The notes under the pieces were generated by a model. It was not told the DNA's origin. It searched no databases and was given only the letters and a program-made list of their open reading frames with translations. From Muribaculaceae bacterium (GTDB taxonomy: Bacteria; Bacteroidota; Bacteroidia; Bacteroidales; Muribaculaceae), in the NCBI GenBank assembly GCA_022509125.1, contig JAFLTU010000002.1:62001-126000 (forward strand): DNA of 64,000 nt, read 5' to 3'. Positions 54,691-63,992 of this stretch are shown piece by piece (position 1 is the first letter of the stretch; each line of letters opens with the position of its first letter). The position numbers and the translations under genes are program-made.

Positions 54691-55872
54691 TCAAAGTTTT
54701 TCAATACCTTCGGGAAATGGAGTGAGATTTTCCAGACCATCTTCCCTTACTACGTAAGTGTTTTCCACTCCGACTGCTCCAACACCCGGAACCACAAATT
54801 TGGGTTCAATAGCCAGAGTCATGTTGCTTTTAAGAATATCTTTACTCCGGGCATTAATCACCGGAAGTTCGTTTAGTTCGATGCCTACGCCATGACCGAT
54901 GAAACTAACCTGGCTCATGTGGCCCATGAAATAATCCTTCAAGCCTTCCGATTCCACCAATTCCATGGCCTTTTCATAGAGGAGTCTGACAGGCACCTCC
55001 GGAAGCGCCTCCTTTTCCAGCCTACGCAAAATTTTTATAGAGCAATCATGGGCTTTGTGAGCGAGAGCCGAAATTTCCCCGCGACTCCAGACACGGGTCA
55101 TGTCGGTTTGATAACCATTGAAGGCTCCGTTCATATCTATCATGACGGTTTCTCCCTCCTTGATTTGGCTCCCGTCGGCTCCTACCGGAAGAGTGGGGTG
55201 AACTCCGGCTCCACCCATCGTAAATTCATAAGGGCTCGGAGTGTCGGCGTTATTTCCGCTTATGACTGAACCCAGATTAATCTCCATTAGATTCCCTGAA
55301 ACACGAGAGACACCAAGCGAACCCTCAAGTCTCAGTTTCCTCTCAATTTCAATCTGGAATTCAAGATCACTCATACCCGGACGGTAACAAGATTTCACTT
55401 CACCATAGACTTTTATATGATGCCTTCCATCCTCTTTCATCTCAGAAATCTCCCATTCCGTTTTTCTCATTCTGGCTCTTTTCATCACAACTGAGCCGTT
55501 TTTCATCTCAGCTGCCGGAAAGAGGGCCTTCAATCGAATAATATCGGAATATGTGAGATCATTTTCCTCCAATGCAATAGATTCGGGCTCAGGATAACCC
55601 ATCTCCAGGAGTTTCTGAGGAATCTCCTCCGGTTTGCGGACATACACTAAATCTTCTTCGGGTTCAAAACCTTTAGGTTTTATCACAAACCACAGAGGTC
55701 TTTGTTGAAGGGTCACAAAGACATAGCCCCTGAAAAATCTTCCTGCCGAATAATATAAATTAGCATTGTAGCCAATCAATATGGCGGAAGCTTCGGATGC
55801 CCTAAGCTCGCTCCGAATTTTTTCAATTCTCCGGGAAATTTCCTCTTTGAAATCCTTTTCTATGAATTTCAT
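54691..55872 (-). CDS. M24 family Xaa-Pro aminopeptidase-like enzyme
   Basis: The 393-residue protein begins MKFIEKDFKEEISRRIEKIRSEL. The longer frame from 55911 would overlap the gldH gene. An N-terminal creatinase-like domain is followed by a pita-bread peptidase domain. Its metal ligands are VMIDMNGAFNGYQTDMTRVW (two Asp), SFIGHGVGIELNE (His) and LAIEPKF and VGVENTYVV (two Glu). It probably removes N-terminal residues before proline. The cytoplasmic location is expected as there is no signal peptide. gldH starts upstream on the same strand. Confidence 0.88.
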   Translation of the reverse strand: MKFIEKDFKEEISRRIEKIRSELRASEASAILIGYNANLYYSAGRFFRGYVFVTLQQRPLWFVIKPKGFEPEEDLVYVRKPEEIPQKLLEMGYPEPESIALEENDLTYSDIIRLKALFPAAEMKNGSVVMKRARMRKTEWEISEMKEDGRHHIKVYGEVKSCYRPGMSDLEFQIEIERKLRLEGSLGVSRVSGNLMEINLGSVISGNNADTPSPYEFTMGGAGVHPTLPVGADGSQIKEGETVMIDMNGAFNGYQTDMTRVWSRGEISALAHKAHDCSIKILRRLEKEALPEVPVRLLYEKAMELVESEGLKDYFMGHMSQVSFIGHGVGIELNELPVINARSKDILKSNMTLAIEPKFVVPGVGAVGVENTYVVREDGLENLTPFPEGIEKL

Positions 55873-55883
55873 TAGTATTGAGT

Positions 55884-56384
55884 TTATAGGTTTGCTTTTT
55901 TGAAATTCCATTTGAGTCCCATAGCTATTACTCCCTGACTATCCGGAACCCATGTGGAAAGAGCTATGAAACAACAGTCGTCGACAACCACATCTTCAAT
56001 TAAAGGATATTCTACTTCATATAGGCCGAAGTTTCCTTTCCCGTTTTCTATGTCGGAGTCGTTAAATAATGGTATCTCAATCGTTTTATTTCTCACGTTC
56101 TCTTCAGTAGCAAGTAAATATTCCGCCTTCAAAGGCAAGGATTTGATTTTGCATCTTTCTGAGAAACGGACCACAATCGAGATGTCACATTTATGATTTG
56201 CCAAGAAATTCTCTGGCATCTCAGAGAAGGGACGGAATTCATATTGATAAAATTGAATCAGTCCTTTAAACCCTAAATCCAAGAATTCCTCACCCTCGAG
56301 AGTTGAATGAGGCCGGCAACCTGAAAAGAGAAATGGCAAAAGAAGAAAAAAAACTAAAATGATAGCCGGTTTAATTGCTTTCAT
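55884..56384 (-). CDS. gldH: GldH-like lipoprotein
   Basis: The 166-residue protein begins MKAIKPAIILVFFLLLPFLF, with a lipobox-like FSGC at about residues 20-23, giving a lipidated cysteine. A beta-sandwich type domain follows (e.g. YEFRPFSEMPENF). Position directly downstream of ricT is the usual arrangement of gldH in Bacteroidetes. In gliding species GldH is needed for motility; in non-gliding Bacteroidales its role is unclear. The upstream in-frame region (to 56498) repeats MTTAQE and is part of the ricT repeat read in another frame, so it is not included. Confidence 0.82.
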   Translation of the reverse strand: MKAIKPAIILVFFLLLPFLFSGCRPHSTLEGEEFLDLGFKGLIQFYQYEFRPFSEMPENFLANHKCDISIVVRFSERCKIKSLPLKAEYLLATEENVRNKTIEIPLFNDSDIENGKGNFGLYEVEYPLIEDVVVDDCCFIALSTWVPDSQGVIAMGLKWNFKKANL

Positions 56385-57699
56385 TTCCCCTCTGAGCTTT
56401 TTCTTTTTTTCGAGGCTTGTGGTCATACCGATGCCTGTTGTCATTTCTTGGGCCGTTGTCATTTCTTGGGCCGTAGTCATTTCTTGGGCCGTAGTCATTT
56501 CTTAGGTCGTTGTCATTTCGGAGCCCGTTTTCGTTGTGGGGTCCGTTATCGGTTCGGGGCTCTTGAATATGGCGTTTAGCGTCGTTCTGTTTTTTCTTTT
56601 TCTTGTTCCCCCCCTTCTTGTCAAATCGAGTTAAACTGTCTTGACCGATTATATCTCCGAATTCAGAAGTTTTAACCACAATTTCTTCATCGGAAAGTTT
56701 TTCGGGTTTAACACCTTTCTTGTTTAATTCGATTATTTCGAAAGCTCGGTTGGCATCGATAGTGACAAGATTTGCAGGTAGATGCCGATCAGTTGAATAA
56801 GTCAGTTGTCTTTGTAGGATGTCAGTCTTGAATAGATGAAATATATTGTCTTTCGTTTCGAGGACGATATCTTTAGACGGCAGCTCCTTGGATGCCTCTG
56901 CATAAGAATCTATTTCGAAGTTGAGGCAACATTTCAACTTTCCACATTGTCCGGCCAATTTCTGAGGGTTCATAGATAGATCTTGCACACGTGCCGCTCC
57001 TGTCCCTACAGAAACAAAACGGTTCATCCATGAAGAGCAACAGAGAGGACGCCCACATGGCCCGATTCCTCCTATTCTTCCTGCCTCTTGGCGTGCACCG
57101 ATTTGTTTCATTTCAATTCTGACTTTGAAGGTTTCAGCCAGAATTCTGATCAATTTCCGGAAATCGACCCTTTCATCGGCGATATAATAGAAGATGGCTT
57201 TGCTACCGTCGCCTTGAAACTCAACATCGCCTATTTTCATGGCCAATCCGAGATCTTCTGCAATTGAGCGGGCCTTGATCATAGTGGAGTGTTCGCGCGA
57301 ACGTGCCTCTTCAAACTTTGCCAGATCCTCTTCAGTGGCCAGACGGTAGACCTTTCTGAGTTCATTAAAATCCTTAATGCCGGCTTTTTTCATCTGGAGA
57401 GTGACCAGATGGCCTGTCATGTTGATTTTGCCGATATCGTAGCCGGGAGTTCCTTCGACAACGATTAGATCGCCGATATGGAGGTCTAACCCCTCAGAGT
57501 TTTCGAAGAAGCCTACCCGAGTGTTTTTAAAGATTACCTCCACCAGCTTGGTAGCTCTCTCCGGATGGGGGAGATGAGCGAGCCAATCGGTGGCTGTCAG
57601 TTTTCCCCGGGGTTCTCTTCTTCCGCAGGTGCCACAGGAGTGATGTCGCATACAGCGTGGGCATGCGTTGATAAACGTTGCTGCGTTGCGTTCTTCCAT
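56371..57699 (-). CDS. ricT: PSP1/RicT (YaaT) family protein with a C-terminal NDYGPR repeat
   Basis: The 442-residue protein has an N-terminal cysteine cluster (CPRCMRHHSCGTCG) and the PSP1 domain, including GGIGPCGRPLCCSSWM and LAGQCGKLKCCLNFE. These conserved cysteines are iron-sulphur ligands in Bacillus RicT. In that species the Ric complex partners RNase Y; the rny gene lies ten bases upstream here, supporting a link. The last 60-70 residues are low complexity, with tandem NDYGPR/NDNGPR hexapeptides. The gene overlaps gldH by 14 bases. The basic tail may bind RNA. Confidence 0.88.
   Translation of the reverse strand: MEERNAATFINACPRCMRHHSCGTCGRREPRGKLTATDWLAHLPHPERATKLVEVIFKNTRVGFFENSEGLDLHIGDLIVVEGTPGYDIGKINMTGHLVTLQMKKAGIKDFNELRKVYRLATEEDLAKFEEARSREHSTMIKARSIAEDLGLAMKIGDVEFQGDGSKAIFYYIADERVDFRKLIRILAETFKVRIEMKQIGARQEAGRIGGIGPCGRPLCCSSWMNRFVSVGTGAARVQDLSMNPQKLAGQCGKLKCCLNFEIDSYAEASKELPSKDIVLETKDNIFHLFKTDILQRQLTYSTDRHLPANLVTIDANRAFEIIELNKKGVKPEKLSDEEIVVKTSEFGDIIGQDSLTRFDKKGGNKKKKKQNDAKRHIQEPRTDNGPHNENGLRNDNDLRNDYGPRNDYGPRNDNGPRNDNRHRYDHKPRKKEKAQRGNESN
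56428..56532 (-). repeat. 18-base tandem repeats encoding NDYGPR in ricT
   Basis: Units of 18 bases with a few substitutions encode successive NDYGPR/NDNGPR hexapeptides at the RicT C-terminus. Boundaries are approximate. The repeat extends an upstream artificial frame into gldH. Confidence 0.8.
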
Positions 57700-57708
57700 A
57701 TTCAGTGA

Positions 57709-59250
57709 TTATTTGGCGAATGCCACCGAACGGGTTTCACGAATCACCGTGATTTTAACCTGTCCGGGATAAGTCATTTCATCCTGAATCTTCTTAGCGA
57801 TTTCGGCCGAGAGCTTTTCGGTTTCTTCATCAGAGATACGGTCGGCTCCGACGATTACTCTAAGTTCCCTTCCGGCTTGCACAGCATAAGTCTTTAAAAC
57901 ACCGGGATAAGAGAGGGCTATTTGTTCCAGGTCGTTTAGGCGTTTGATATAAGCCTCCACTATTTCGCGACGTGCCCCGGGACGGGCTCCGGAAATGGCA
58001 TCACACACCTGGACAATGGGAGCCAACAATGAAGTCTGTTCCACCTCTTCATGGTGAGCGCCGATAGCGTTACAGATATCCGGTTTTTCTTTGAATTTCT
58101 CTGCCAGTTTCATGCCTAAGAGAGCGTGGGGAAGTTCCGGCTCATCATCGGGCACCTTCCCGATATCGTGAAGAAGACCGGCTCTGCGGGCCTTCTTTGG
58201 ATTCAGACCCAGTTCAGAGGCCATGATGGCACAAAGATTGGCCGTTTCACGAGAGTGTTGAAGCAGATTCTGCCCGTAGGAAGAACGATATTTCATTTTG
58301 CCTACCATCCTGATAAGCTCCGGATGCAGACCATGGATTCCTAGGTCGATGGCTGTGCGTTTGCCGGTTTCGATGATTTCTTCTTCAACCTGCCTTCTCA
58401 CTTTTGCCACTACCTCCTCAATGCGGGCCGGATGGATACGACCATCGACCACGAGCTGATGAAGGGCAAGCCTTGCGATTTCTCTTCTGACGGGGTCGAA
58501 ACCTGAAAGCACTATAGCCTCGGGGGTGTCGTCCACTATTATTTCTATTCCTGTGGCTGCTTCCAAGGCACGGATATTGCGACCTTCACGTCCGATAATG
58601 CGGCCCTTAATTTCGTCGTTGTCAATCGGGAAAACAGTAACCGAGTTTTCCACTGCTGCCTCTGTGGCAAGCCTTTGAATCGATTGCACCACAATCTTTT
58701 TGGCCTCTTTCGATGCAGTGAGCTTAGCCTCGTCCATTATGTCGTTGATATAGCTTGCTGCCTCTGTTTTTGCCTCATCTTTAAGACTTTCCACGAGTCT
58801 CTCTTTAGCTTCATCGGCAGAAAGACCGGAGACTTTCTCGAGCTCTTCACGAATATTCCTGATCAGACCTTCGGCTTCAGCATTTTTTGTCTGAATTGAG
58901 GCTTCAAGTTTTTCCAAATTGCCTTGGCGACTGTCGAGCTCGTTTTTCCGCTTTGCAAGCTCGCTTTGTTGTTGATTTAGTTGGATTTCCTTTTGGCGTG
59001 CCCGATTTTCGGAGGCTGAGGCTTTCTGGAGTTTCTGGTTAGCTGCTTTTTCCGCATCGGAGATGATTTTGAGTTCTTCTTCCTTTACTTTGAGCATTTC
59101 TTTTTCCTTAAGCATGCTTGCCTCAAGTTTTGCCTCGTCTATTATAATATTGGCTGCACTCTTTGCATTCTTTTTTGCCATCACTGTGGCTATTATGAAG
59201 CCGACTATAGCAGCTCCTGCAGCAATGATGATCCATACAGCTGTTTCCAT
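57709..59250 (-). CDS. rny: Ribonuclease Y
   Basis: The 513-residue protein has an N-terminal membrane helix (about residues 4-25), a long coiled coil (about 30-200), a KH domain ([19 protein letters not shown]) and an HD domain ([15 protein letters not shown]). RNase Y starts mRNA decay at the membrane. The domain order is complete and length is normal. RicT follows ten bases later, matching a functional pairing seen in Bacillus. A structured gap (59251-59430) lies upstream. Confidence 0.96.
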   Translation of the reverse strand: METAVWIIIAAGAAIVGFIIATVMAKKNAKSAANIIIDEAKLEASMLKEKEMLKVKEEELKIISDAEKAANQKLQKASASENRARQKEIQLNQQQSELAKRKNELDSRQGNLEKLEASIQTKNAEAEGLIRNIREELEKVSGLSADEAKERLVESLKDEAKTEAASYINDIMDEAKLTASKEAKKIVVQSIQRLATEAAVENSVTVFPIDNDEIKGRIIGREGRNIRALEAATGIEIIVDDTPEAIVLSGFDPVRREIARLALHQLVVDGRIHPARIEEVVAKVRRQVEEEIIETGKRTAIDLGIHGLHPELIRMVGKMKYRSSYGQNLLQHSRETANLCAIMASELGLNPKKARRAGLLHDIGKVPDDEPELPHALLGMKLAEKFKEKPDICNAIGAHHEEVEQTSLLAPIVQVCDAISGARPGARREIVEAYIKRLNDLEQIALSYPGVLKTYAVQAGRELRVIVGADRISDEETEKLSAEIAKKIQDEMTYPGQVKITVIRETRSVAFAK

Positions 59251-59261
59251 AGTATCTATCT

Positions 59262-59430
59262 TGGGTTTAATTCATTAAAGTGTATTCTCAGTTTGAAGTT
59301 AAGATTCTATTTAAAGTGTTGTTTAAACGCAACAAAAGGGTTGGGCACCTTGGAGAATGAGGTTCCAACCATCGGAGGAGTTAAATTCGCAAATTAAAGA
59401 AGAAAGGGGGATGAGGCAATAAAGATGGTC
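59262..59430 (-). ncRNA. Candidate 6S-like RNA between zapA and rny
   Basis: The 180-base gap contains a strong stem on both strands: GGTTGG (59339-59344) with CCAACC (59365-59370) and ACCT (59347-59350) with AGGT (59360-59363). A second short hairpin lies nearby (GTTG/CAAC around 59318-59334). A 6S RNA gene next to zapA is known in Proteobacteria, and I recall the same place in Bacteroidetes. Identity needs a covariance-model search; limits are approximate. Confidence 0.35.
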
Positions 59431-59754
59431 TCAGCCCGGGAGGACATCATGGCTTTCATCGGATATACCCGACAAATGGTTGTCGATATCCGAACATTTA
59501 GCTTTTGCGATATCTATTGCTTTTTCTTGGATTTCAAGGAGTTGTCTATACCACCTTGCAAACTGATATGAGGCCCAAGCCAAAATCTGGCGGTCAGACA
59601 TCTCGGGCCATGATTTTTTTAAATTTTCGCAATAGATCTTCACGTCTCTTTCGGCGTCTCTCACTTTCAGCTGGTCATCAAACTTCACGTTAAGTTTGAG
59701 GAATTCGCCGGCTATATTTAGAGTCATTTCGATATTATCGTCCTTACCTTTCAT
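59431..59754 (-). CDS. zapA: Cell division protein ZapA
   Basis: The 107-residue protein has the ZapA pattern: a short beta-alpha N-terminal domain (IEMTLNIAGEFLKLNVKFDDQ) and a C-terminal helix that would form the dimer/tetramer coiled coil (QILAWASYQFARWYRQL). It bundles FtsZ filaments at midcell. It is two bases after the upstream small coiled-coil gene, suggesting a divisome pair. The next gene downstream is rny after a 180-base gap. Confidence 0.82.
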   Translation of the reverse strand: MKGKDDNIEMTLNIAGEFLKLNVKFDDQLKVRDAERDVKIYCENLKKSWPEMSDRQILAWASYQFARWYRQLLEIQEKAIDIAKAKCSDIDNHLSGISDESHDVLPG

Positions 59755-59756
59755 CT

Positions 59757-60056
59757 TCAGTCATCATTAATCATGCGGATGCAACTGTCGATGGTCTTAA
59801 TCAGCTGCGTAATTTGGTTGCGCGCCGACACCAAGGCTTCCGGAGTGGCTGCCAGGCGGTGGGAAATCTTCAGGAACTCGATGTCACGCTTTGCACTCTC
59901 AAGAGCTAAGACATCTTTTTCATGTTGTTTTCTCAATTCCGTGTTGGCAATTTCCAGCTTTTTAGCTATTTCCTGAGCCTTTTTCAAATCCCCAAGGAGA
60001 GTGTCGACCTTGCGGGAAAGAGTCTGAACTGTCTGGATTAGCTCGGGCTGGGCCAT
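59757..60056 (-). CDS. Small coiled-coil protein upstream of zapA
   Basis: The 99-residue protein is helical throughout (e.g. LSRKVDTLLGDLKKAQEIAKKLEIANTEL up to about residue 60, given here in parts). No motif besides coiled coil is visible. Its size and position (two bases before zapA) make a ZapB-like or other divisome partner plausible, but ZapB homology is not shown. Confidence 0.55.
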   Translation of the reverse strand: MAQPELIQTVQTLSRKVDTLLGDLKKAQEIAKKLEIANTELRKQHEKDVLALESAKRDIEFLKISHRLAATPEALVSARNQITQLIKTIDSCIRMINDD

Positions 60057-60182
60057 TCATTCCGAAATTTCCACAAAATTAATGATTTCTCCCCAATTTT
60101 CAAAGGAATAAATTGTTAACCTTCCTCGATTTATTCTGCGTTTATTTAGAAGGCCCGGTTAAGGCAATTTTATCAATGAAAA

Positions 60183-63158
60183 TCAATACCATTGGATTCC
60201 GTTGCTCGTCGAGGATCGTTTATCGTATTTGAGGTCTTTGAGTAAGGACGATTTAACCGATATATGGAAGTTATAAGACTTATAAGGTCCGACAGGCACG
60301 AAGGATGCCGACATTGTGAAGCAATGAAGATCGCGTGAAATCGTGCAATTCATGTAGGCGAGTTTATGCAAGTCGAAATTATAAGAGGCAGAGAATGAGA
60401 AATTCCAGTTGGCCGTCGGACGGATGTTGCCTGAGAAGGAAAGATTTTGAGTCCATTTCCCTTTATATTCGAGCTTATCATAGTCGAAGGCTCCATATCC
60501 GTAGCTGATGGAATAGTTGACCGACAAGCTCCACGGACACTCCCATTTTGCGTATCCGTCGGCGTCTGCAGCCGCTGCGGCTTCGCGTGCCTCTTGTCGC
60601 CGTCGTCGTTTTTCTTCAGCGGCATCTATGTCGGTGGATTCTATGTCTTCAATATCCTCTTCATCCGAGATGCCCGATGTCGGATTTTTTGTGTCGTTAT
60701 TCTTCTTTCTTGTAAAGGTCTGGTTGTTGAAGGTATAAGAAAAAGAGGTGCCGGTCGATGATAGTCTTGCCCAGCCTTTCCCAGCTTTCCAACGAGGCAC
60801 ATTGACCCTGACGGGACTACCCGATGAGGAGAGCCGATAAGTATAGGGGTCCCACGTGGCGGACAGGTTTAAATTGAAGTTTTTGACAAGCCGAAGCAGG
60901 ATGGAGGTGTTGATGTTGCTCCAATTCATAGAGTCGGCTGCAAAATTATAGCTCTGGCTTATTGAGAAGTTTTCTATGAGCGATATTTTTTTGGTGCCGG
61001 TGGAGTCTTTGTCATTTCTCACCTTCATTTCGAGATTATTGGCGAGACTGACAGAGACCATCCCGGTTTTTCCCTGTCCCGGCGCACCATAGACTCCATG
61101 TGAGAAATAATTATATTTTTGTGTGCGGATTTCCCCGTTAGCCGTCTCGTATTGATAAGTGCCGTAGACACCCCAGAAAGGGTCTGAAAAGTCAGGAGAT
61201 GCCGAGAATGAAACTGTAGGTGTCAAGACATGGCGGATCATCTGGACTTTATCACCAAAAATTTTAAGAGGCTTCCAGAAACCGTAGATTTTGGTGTCGA
61301 AAGATAGAGAGGCGTTAAAGTCGAAAAGGTTGTAGAAACCATATGTGGTATCTTGCACTTCCCTTGATGACTGGGTGTCCCATTGACGGGTGATTTTGGA
61401 AGTATACATCCTGTCGTTCATCGAAATGGAGGGCGAGATATTGATATATTTGAAAAGAGAGAATGTAGCTGAAACGGGCATACTATGGCGCATGCCATTT
61501 CGCCAGTCTTTGATTAGACTCTTTTTGAAGAATACATTTTGCTGAGCCGTCAGCGAGTTTTGAAACTGTCCGGAATATGATAGTTTAATTTTTTCATACC
61601 ATCGCTCTCCTCCCACTGATTTTTTCCTTTTGAAGGGAGCCACTTGAGAAAGAGTGACATTAAGGTTCGGGAAAGAGACAGCCAGAGTTGAGTCTTGTGT
61701 CCTCTGGGTGATGCTGGCTGTGGTGGAAAGGCTCCATTTCGTTCCGGGAAAACGATAGGTCATGTTGACTGTGGATGACTTTGTGTTTTCCGTAAACGAT
61801 TGACTGTAATATGAATTAAGGTCGTTGCGGGAATAGCCGGAAGTGGCAAAATTCACAGACGCAGAAAACGACATATTAGGGTTGGCCTTAGTGTCTTGAC
61901 TATGGCTCCAGATAAACTGGAAGTTATTTTGTTTAGAATAGTCGGGACTTCCTTTTTCTCCGTAGATAGTTGTAAGATATGAGAAACTAATGTTTCCTCG
62001 AAATTTATAACGTTTAGAATATGTTGAAGCTCCTGAGACACCCCATGAACCTTTAGTGTAGATTTCTCCTCTGAGAGCGAGGTCAACATAGTCGGAAAGA
62101 GCAAAATAATATCCTCCGTCGCGGAGATAGAAACCCCGATTGTAATCGTCGCCGAAGGAGGGGAAAATAATGCCGCTTGAATAATTTTTGGAGAAAGGGA
62201 AATAACCGAATGGGAGCGCAAGAGGAAGAGGAACGTCGGCAAGCACCATATAAACAGGTCCGGTCACAATATTTTTGTTTGGAACCATTTTTCCCTTTGT
62301 GACATTGAAATAAAAATGGGGATGCTCGTGATCGTCACATGTCGTGTATTTTCCGTCTTGAACAAAAAAGGAGCCGTCTTCCATTTTCTTAGAGGCCCCA
62401 CCGGTGAGATAGCCCTCTCCCTGTTCCGAAATTACGTCGGTTATATAACCGCGCTCGGTCTTGAAATTATAAGTCATTTGTTTCGACTCATATTCCTCTC
62501 CTCCGTCACGAAAAACCGGGTTGCCAAAAGGATTTCCAATAGAGTCGACTGAACCTCGGGCATAAACGGTGGATTCATCAAGTTCCAGCATGATTTCCTG
62601 GGCATTGAGCTTGAATTGGCCATATTCCACGTTGCCGTCTCCAAATAGAAATGCATTGTTATTGCCCTCTAATATAAGGGAATCTTTGGCCGTAAAAGTG
62701 ACAGCTGATTCAAGGTCGACTTTTTCACGATTGATGCGGGAAACCGTGGAGCGCGTTGTGTCAAAATCCAATTCCCGTCTGGGTCGTTGAAAGGATTCTA
62801 TTGAATCTGTTTCGGCGATATTCAATGAATCGCCCCTAAGCCATCTCAACGAATCGGAAGAAAGGTCACTCAATGAATCGGCAGGGATAAAAATCTGATT
62901 CTTATGAACAGCCGCAGTGTCCATTACTATTGAGTCGGTGACGGAAAGTAAAGAATCATAAGCGAAAAAGAATGTATCGTTGCGGGTTATCCCTTTTTCC
63001 GTGTTGAGTTGTAAAGTGTCGATAGGCACGAACGAAGGATAAACGGAATCTCTCCCGGCCTCAAGGGAAAGGGGGATTTCGGAGGGAGAGTGGGGAGTTT
63101 GAGCAAATGCCAAACCAAGCACCACCAAGGCAAAAATATATATGAAGAAACGCCTCAA
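60183..63158 (-). CDS. lptD: LPS-assembly outer membrane protein LptD (OstA-like)
   Basis: The 991-residue protein has a signal peptide (FFIYIFALVVLGLAFAQ) and an OstA/LptA-like N-terminal beta-jellyroll (about residues 150-290; NVEYGQFKLNAQEIMLEL and EYESKQMTYNFKTERG). A large C-terminal beta-barrel (about 350-991) follows, with many alternating aromatic strands and a final SSTSNGIQWY. It inserts LPS into the outer leaflet, fed by the LptB-F-G-C-A bridge, a member of which is encoded at 3165-4316. The -7 box TAACTTTG lies upstream (63185-63192, minus strand). An acidic/arginine-rich insertion near residue 860 (EDIEDIESTDIDAAEEK) is unusual. Confidence 0.85.
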   Translation of the reverse strand: MRRFFIYIFALVVLGLAFAQTPHSPSEIPLSLEAGRDSVYPSFVPIDTLQLNTEKGITRNDTFFFAYDSLLSVTDSIVMDTAAVHKNQIFIPADSLSDLSSDSLRWLRGDSLNIAETDSIESFQRPRRELDFDTTRSTVSRINREKVDLESAVTFTAKDSLILEGNNNAFLFGDGNVEYGQFKLNAQEIMLELDESTVYARGSVDSIGNPFGNPVFRDGGEEYESKQMTYNFKTERGYITDVISEQGEGYLTGGASKKMEDGSFFVQDGKYTTCDDHEHPHFYFNVTKGKMVPNKNIVTGPVYMVLADVPLPLALPFGYFPFSKNYSSGIIFPSFGDDYNRGFYLRDGGYYFALSDYVDLALRGEIYTKGSWGVSGASTYSKRYKFRGNISFSYLTTIYGEKGSPDYSKQNNFQFIWSHSQDTKANPNMSFSASVNFATSGYSRNDLNSYYSQSFTENTKSSTVNMTYRFPGTKWSLSTTASITQRTQDSTLAVSFPNLNVTLSQVAPFKRKKSVGGERWYEKIKLSYSGQFQNSLTAQQNVFFKKSLIKDWRNGMRHSMPVSATFSLFKYINISPSISMNDRMYTSKITRQWDTQSSREVQDTTYGFYNLFDFNASLSFDTKIYGFWKPLKIFGDKVQMIRHVLTPTVSFSASPDFSDPFWGVYGTYQYETANGEIRTQKYNYFSHGVYGAPGQGKTGMVSVSLANNLEMKVRNDKDSTGTKKISLIENFSISQSYNFAADSMNWSNINTSILLRLVKNFNLNLSATWDPYTYRLSSSGSPVRVNVPRWKAGKGWARLSSTGTSFSYTFNNQTFTRKKNNDTKNPTSGISDEEDIEDIESTDIDAAEEKRRRRQEAREAAAAADADGYAKWECPWSLSVNYSISYGYGAFDYDKLEYKGKWTQNLSFSGNIRPTANWNFSFSASYNFDLHKLAYMNCTISRDLHCFTMSASFVPVGPYKSYNFHISVKSSLLKDLKYDKRSSTSNGIQWY

Positions 63159-63184
63159 GTCGTTGAAAAATCGCTTACGATGTG

Positions 63185-63192
63185 CAAAGTTA
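63185..63192 (-). promoter_or_regulatory. -7 element of the lptD promoter
   Basis: Read on the minus strand this is TAACTTTG, a perfect TAnnTTTG box, 27 bases before the lptD ATG. No clear -33 TTTG is seen at the usual distance. Confidence 0.45.
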
Positions 63193-63325
63193 GATATAAA
63201 ACGTGAATTAAGATAGGTTTATTGACAATATGGACCCCGCTGTGCTCAATAAAAAATGTTAATACATTATGCGGGCCTTTTGACTGAAAACTTATAAATA
63301 TGGAGTTTATTGAAAAAATAACACG

Positions 63326-63880
63326 TTATGAAACCTTGAATTGCTCATGAAGTTGACGGAATCTTTTGAGGCTCTCCTGACCGAATTTTTTCATTTGTTC
63401 TTCTATCTCTTCAACACTCTTTTCTCTCTCAAGGTCATGGCTTTTGGAATAGAACTTATCAACATAACAGATCAATTTCTCAAGGAGAGATTCGGGAAGG
63501 AGGTCTTTTACCGGCAGCGGGAGATTCTTCTCTTTAATTTCATCAGCTGTTATGCCTGCTCCGGTGTGGGTGAGACAAATTTTTGAGTACTTAGATAGGC
63601 CGGTTGCATGCAACATTTTACTCCCTTCAAGACCATGCAGAAGATAAGGGAGGTTTCCCCTTGCATGGATATCGGGGGCGTAGCATTTCACCACTCCGAT
63701 ATCATGCACCATCCCGGCAATATAAATCTCTTTTGGATCAAGTCCCAATCCTTTGAGTCTATTGATTTCTAGGGCTTTTTTTGTGACAAGTTCCGAATGA
63801 CGGATGACAATCCGGCGTAGTTCCGGATTGTCACTATAATTTTTGAAATATAACCAATTGATATCTAAGACTCCTTTCAT
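63326..63880 (-). CDS. HD-domain phosphohydrolase-like protein
   Basis: The 184-residue protein carries the HD signature. VIRHSELVTKKALEINR is followed by the metal motif AGMVHDIG with H-D, then LLHGLEGSKML and LTHTGAGITADEI. The pattern (H...HD...H...H) suits a metal-dependent phosphohydrolase of the HDIG group, often acting on nucleotides or small phosphorylated molecules. The substrate is not predictable. It is cytoplasmic and separated from lptD by a 167-base gap in which I see only the lptD -7 box. Confidence 0.78.
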   Translation of the reverse strand: MKGVLDINWLYFKNYSDNPELRRIVIRHSELVTKKALEINRLKGLGLDPKEIYIAGMVHDIGVVKCYAPDIHARGNLPYLLHGLEGSKMLHATGLSKYSKICLTHTGAGITADEIKEKNLPLPVKDLLPESLLEKLICYVDKFYSKSHDLEREKSVEEIEEQMKKFGQESLKRFRQLHEQFKVS

Positions 63881-63915
63881 GAGGGTGACATCTTTAGTTT
63901 AGAGTCTAAAAACTT

Positions 63916-63992
63916 AGGTCATCTGCCTTAAATCGGCAGCTAACCTCCCCCTAAAAACCCATGTGTCTACGGATTTAATCCACAATGACACA
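63916..63992. other. Two consecutive inverted repeats at the window edge
   Basis: AGGT-CTGCC (63916-63919, 63923-63927) pairs with GGCAG-ACCT (63935-63939, 63943-63946). A second nest, TGTGTC (63962-63967) with GACACA (63987-63992), encloses GGAT/ATCC. ACGGAT (63969-63974) could also pair with ATCCGT (63995-64000). A 28-codon open frame on the minus strand from the window edge to 63914 has no recognised motif. The region could be a terminator, a structured leader or the end of a mobile element. Confidence 0.35.

Noticed and set aside
56385-56498. MTTAQE-repeat extension of the gldH start
   Set aside because: It is the ricT repeat read in another frame; the signal peptide begins at the methionine at 56384.
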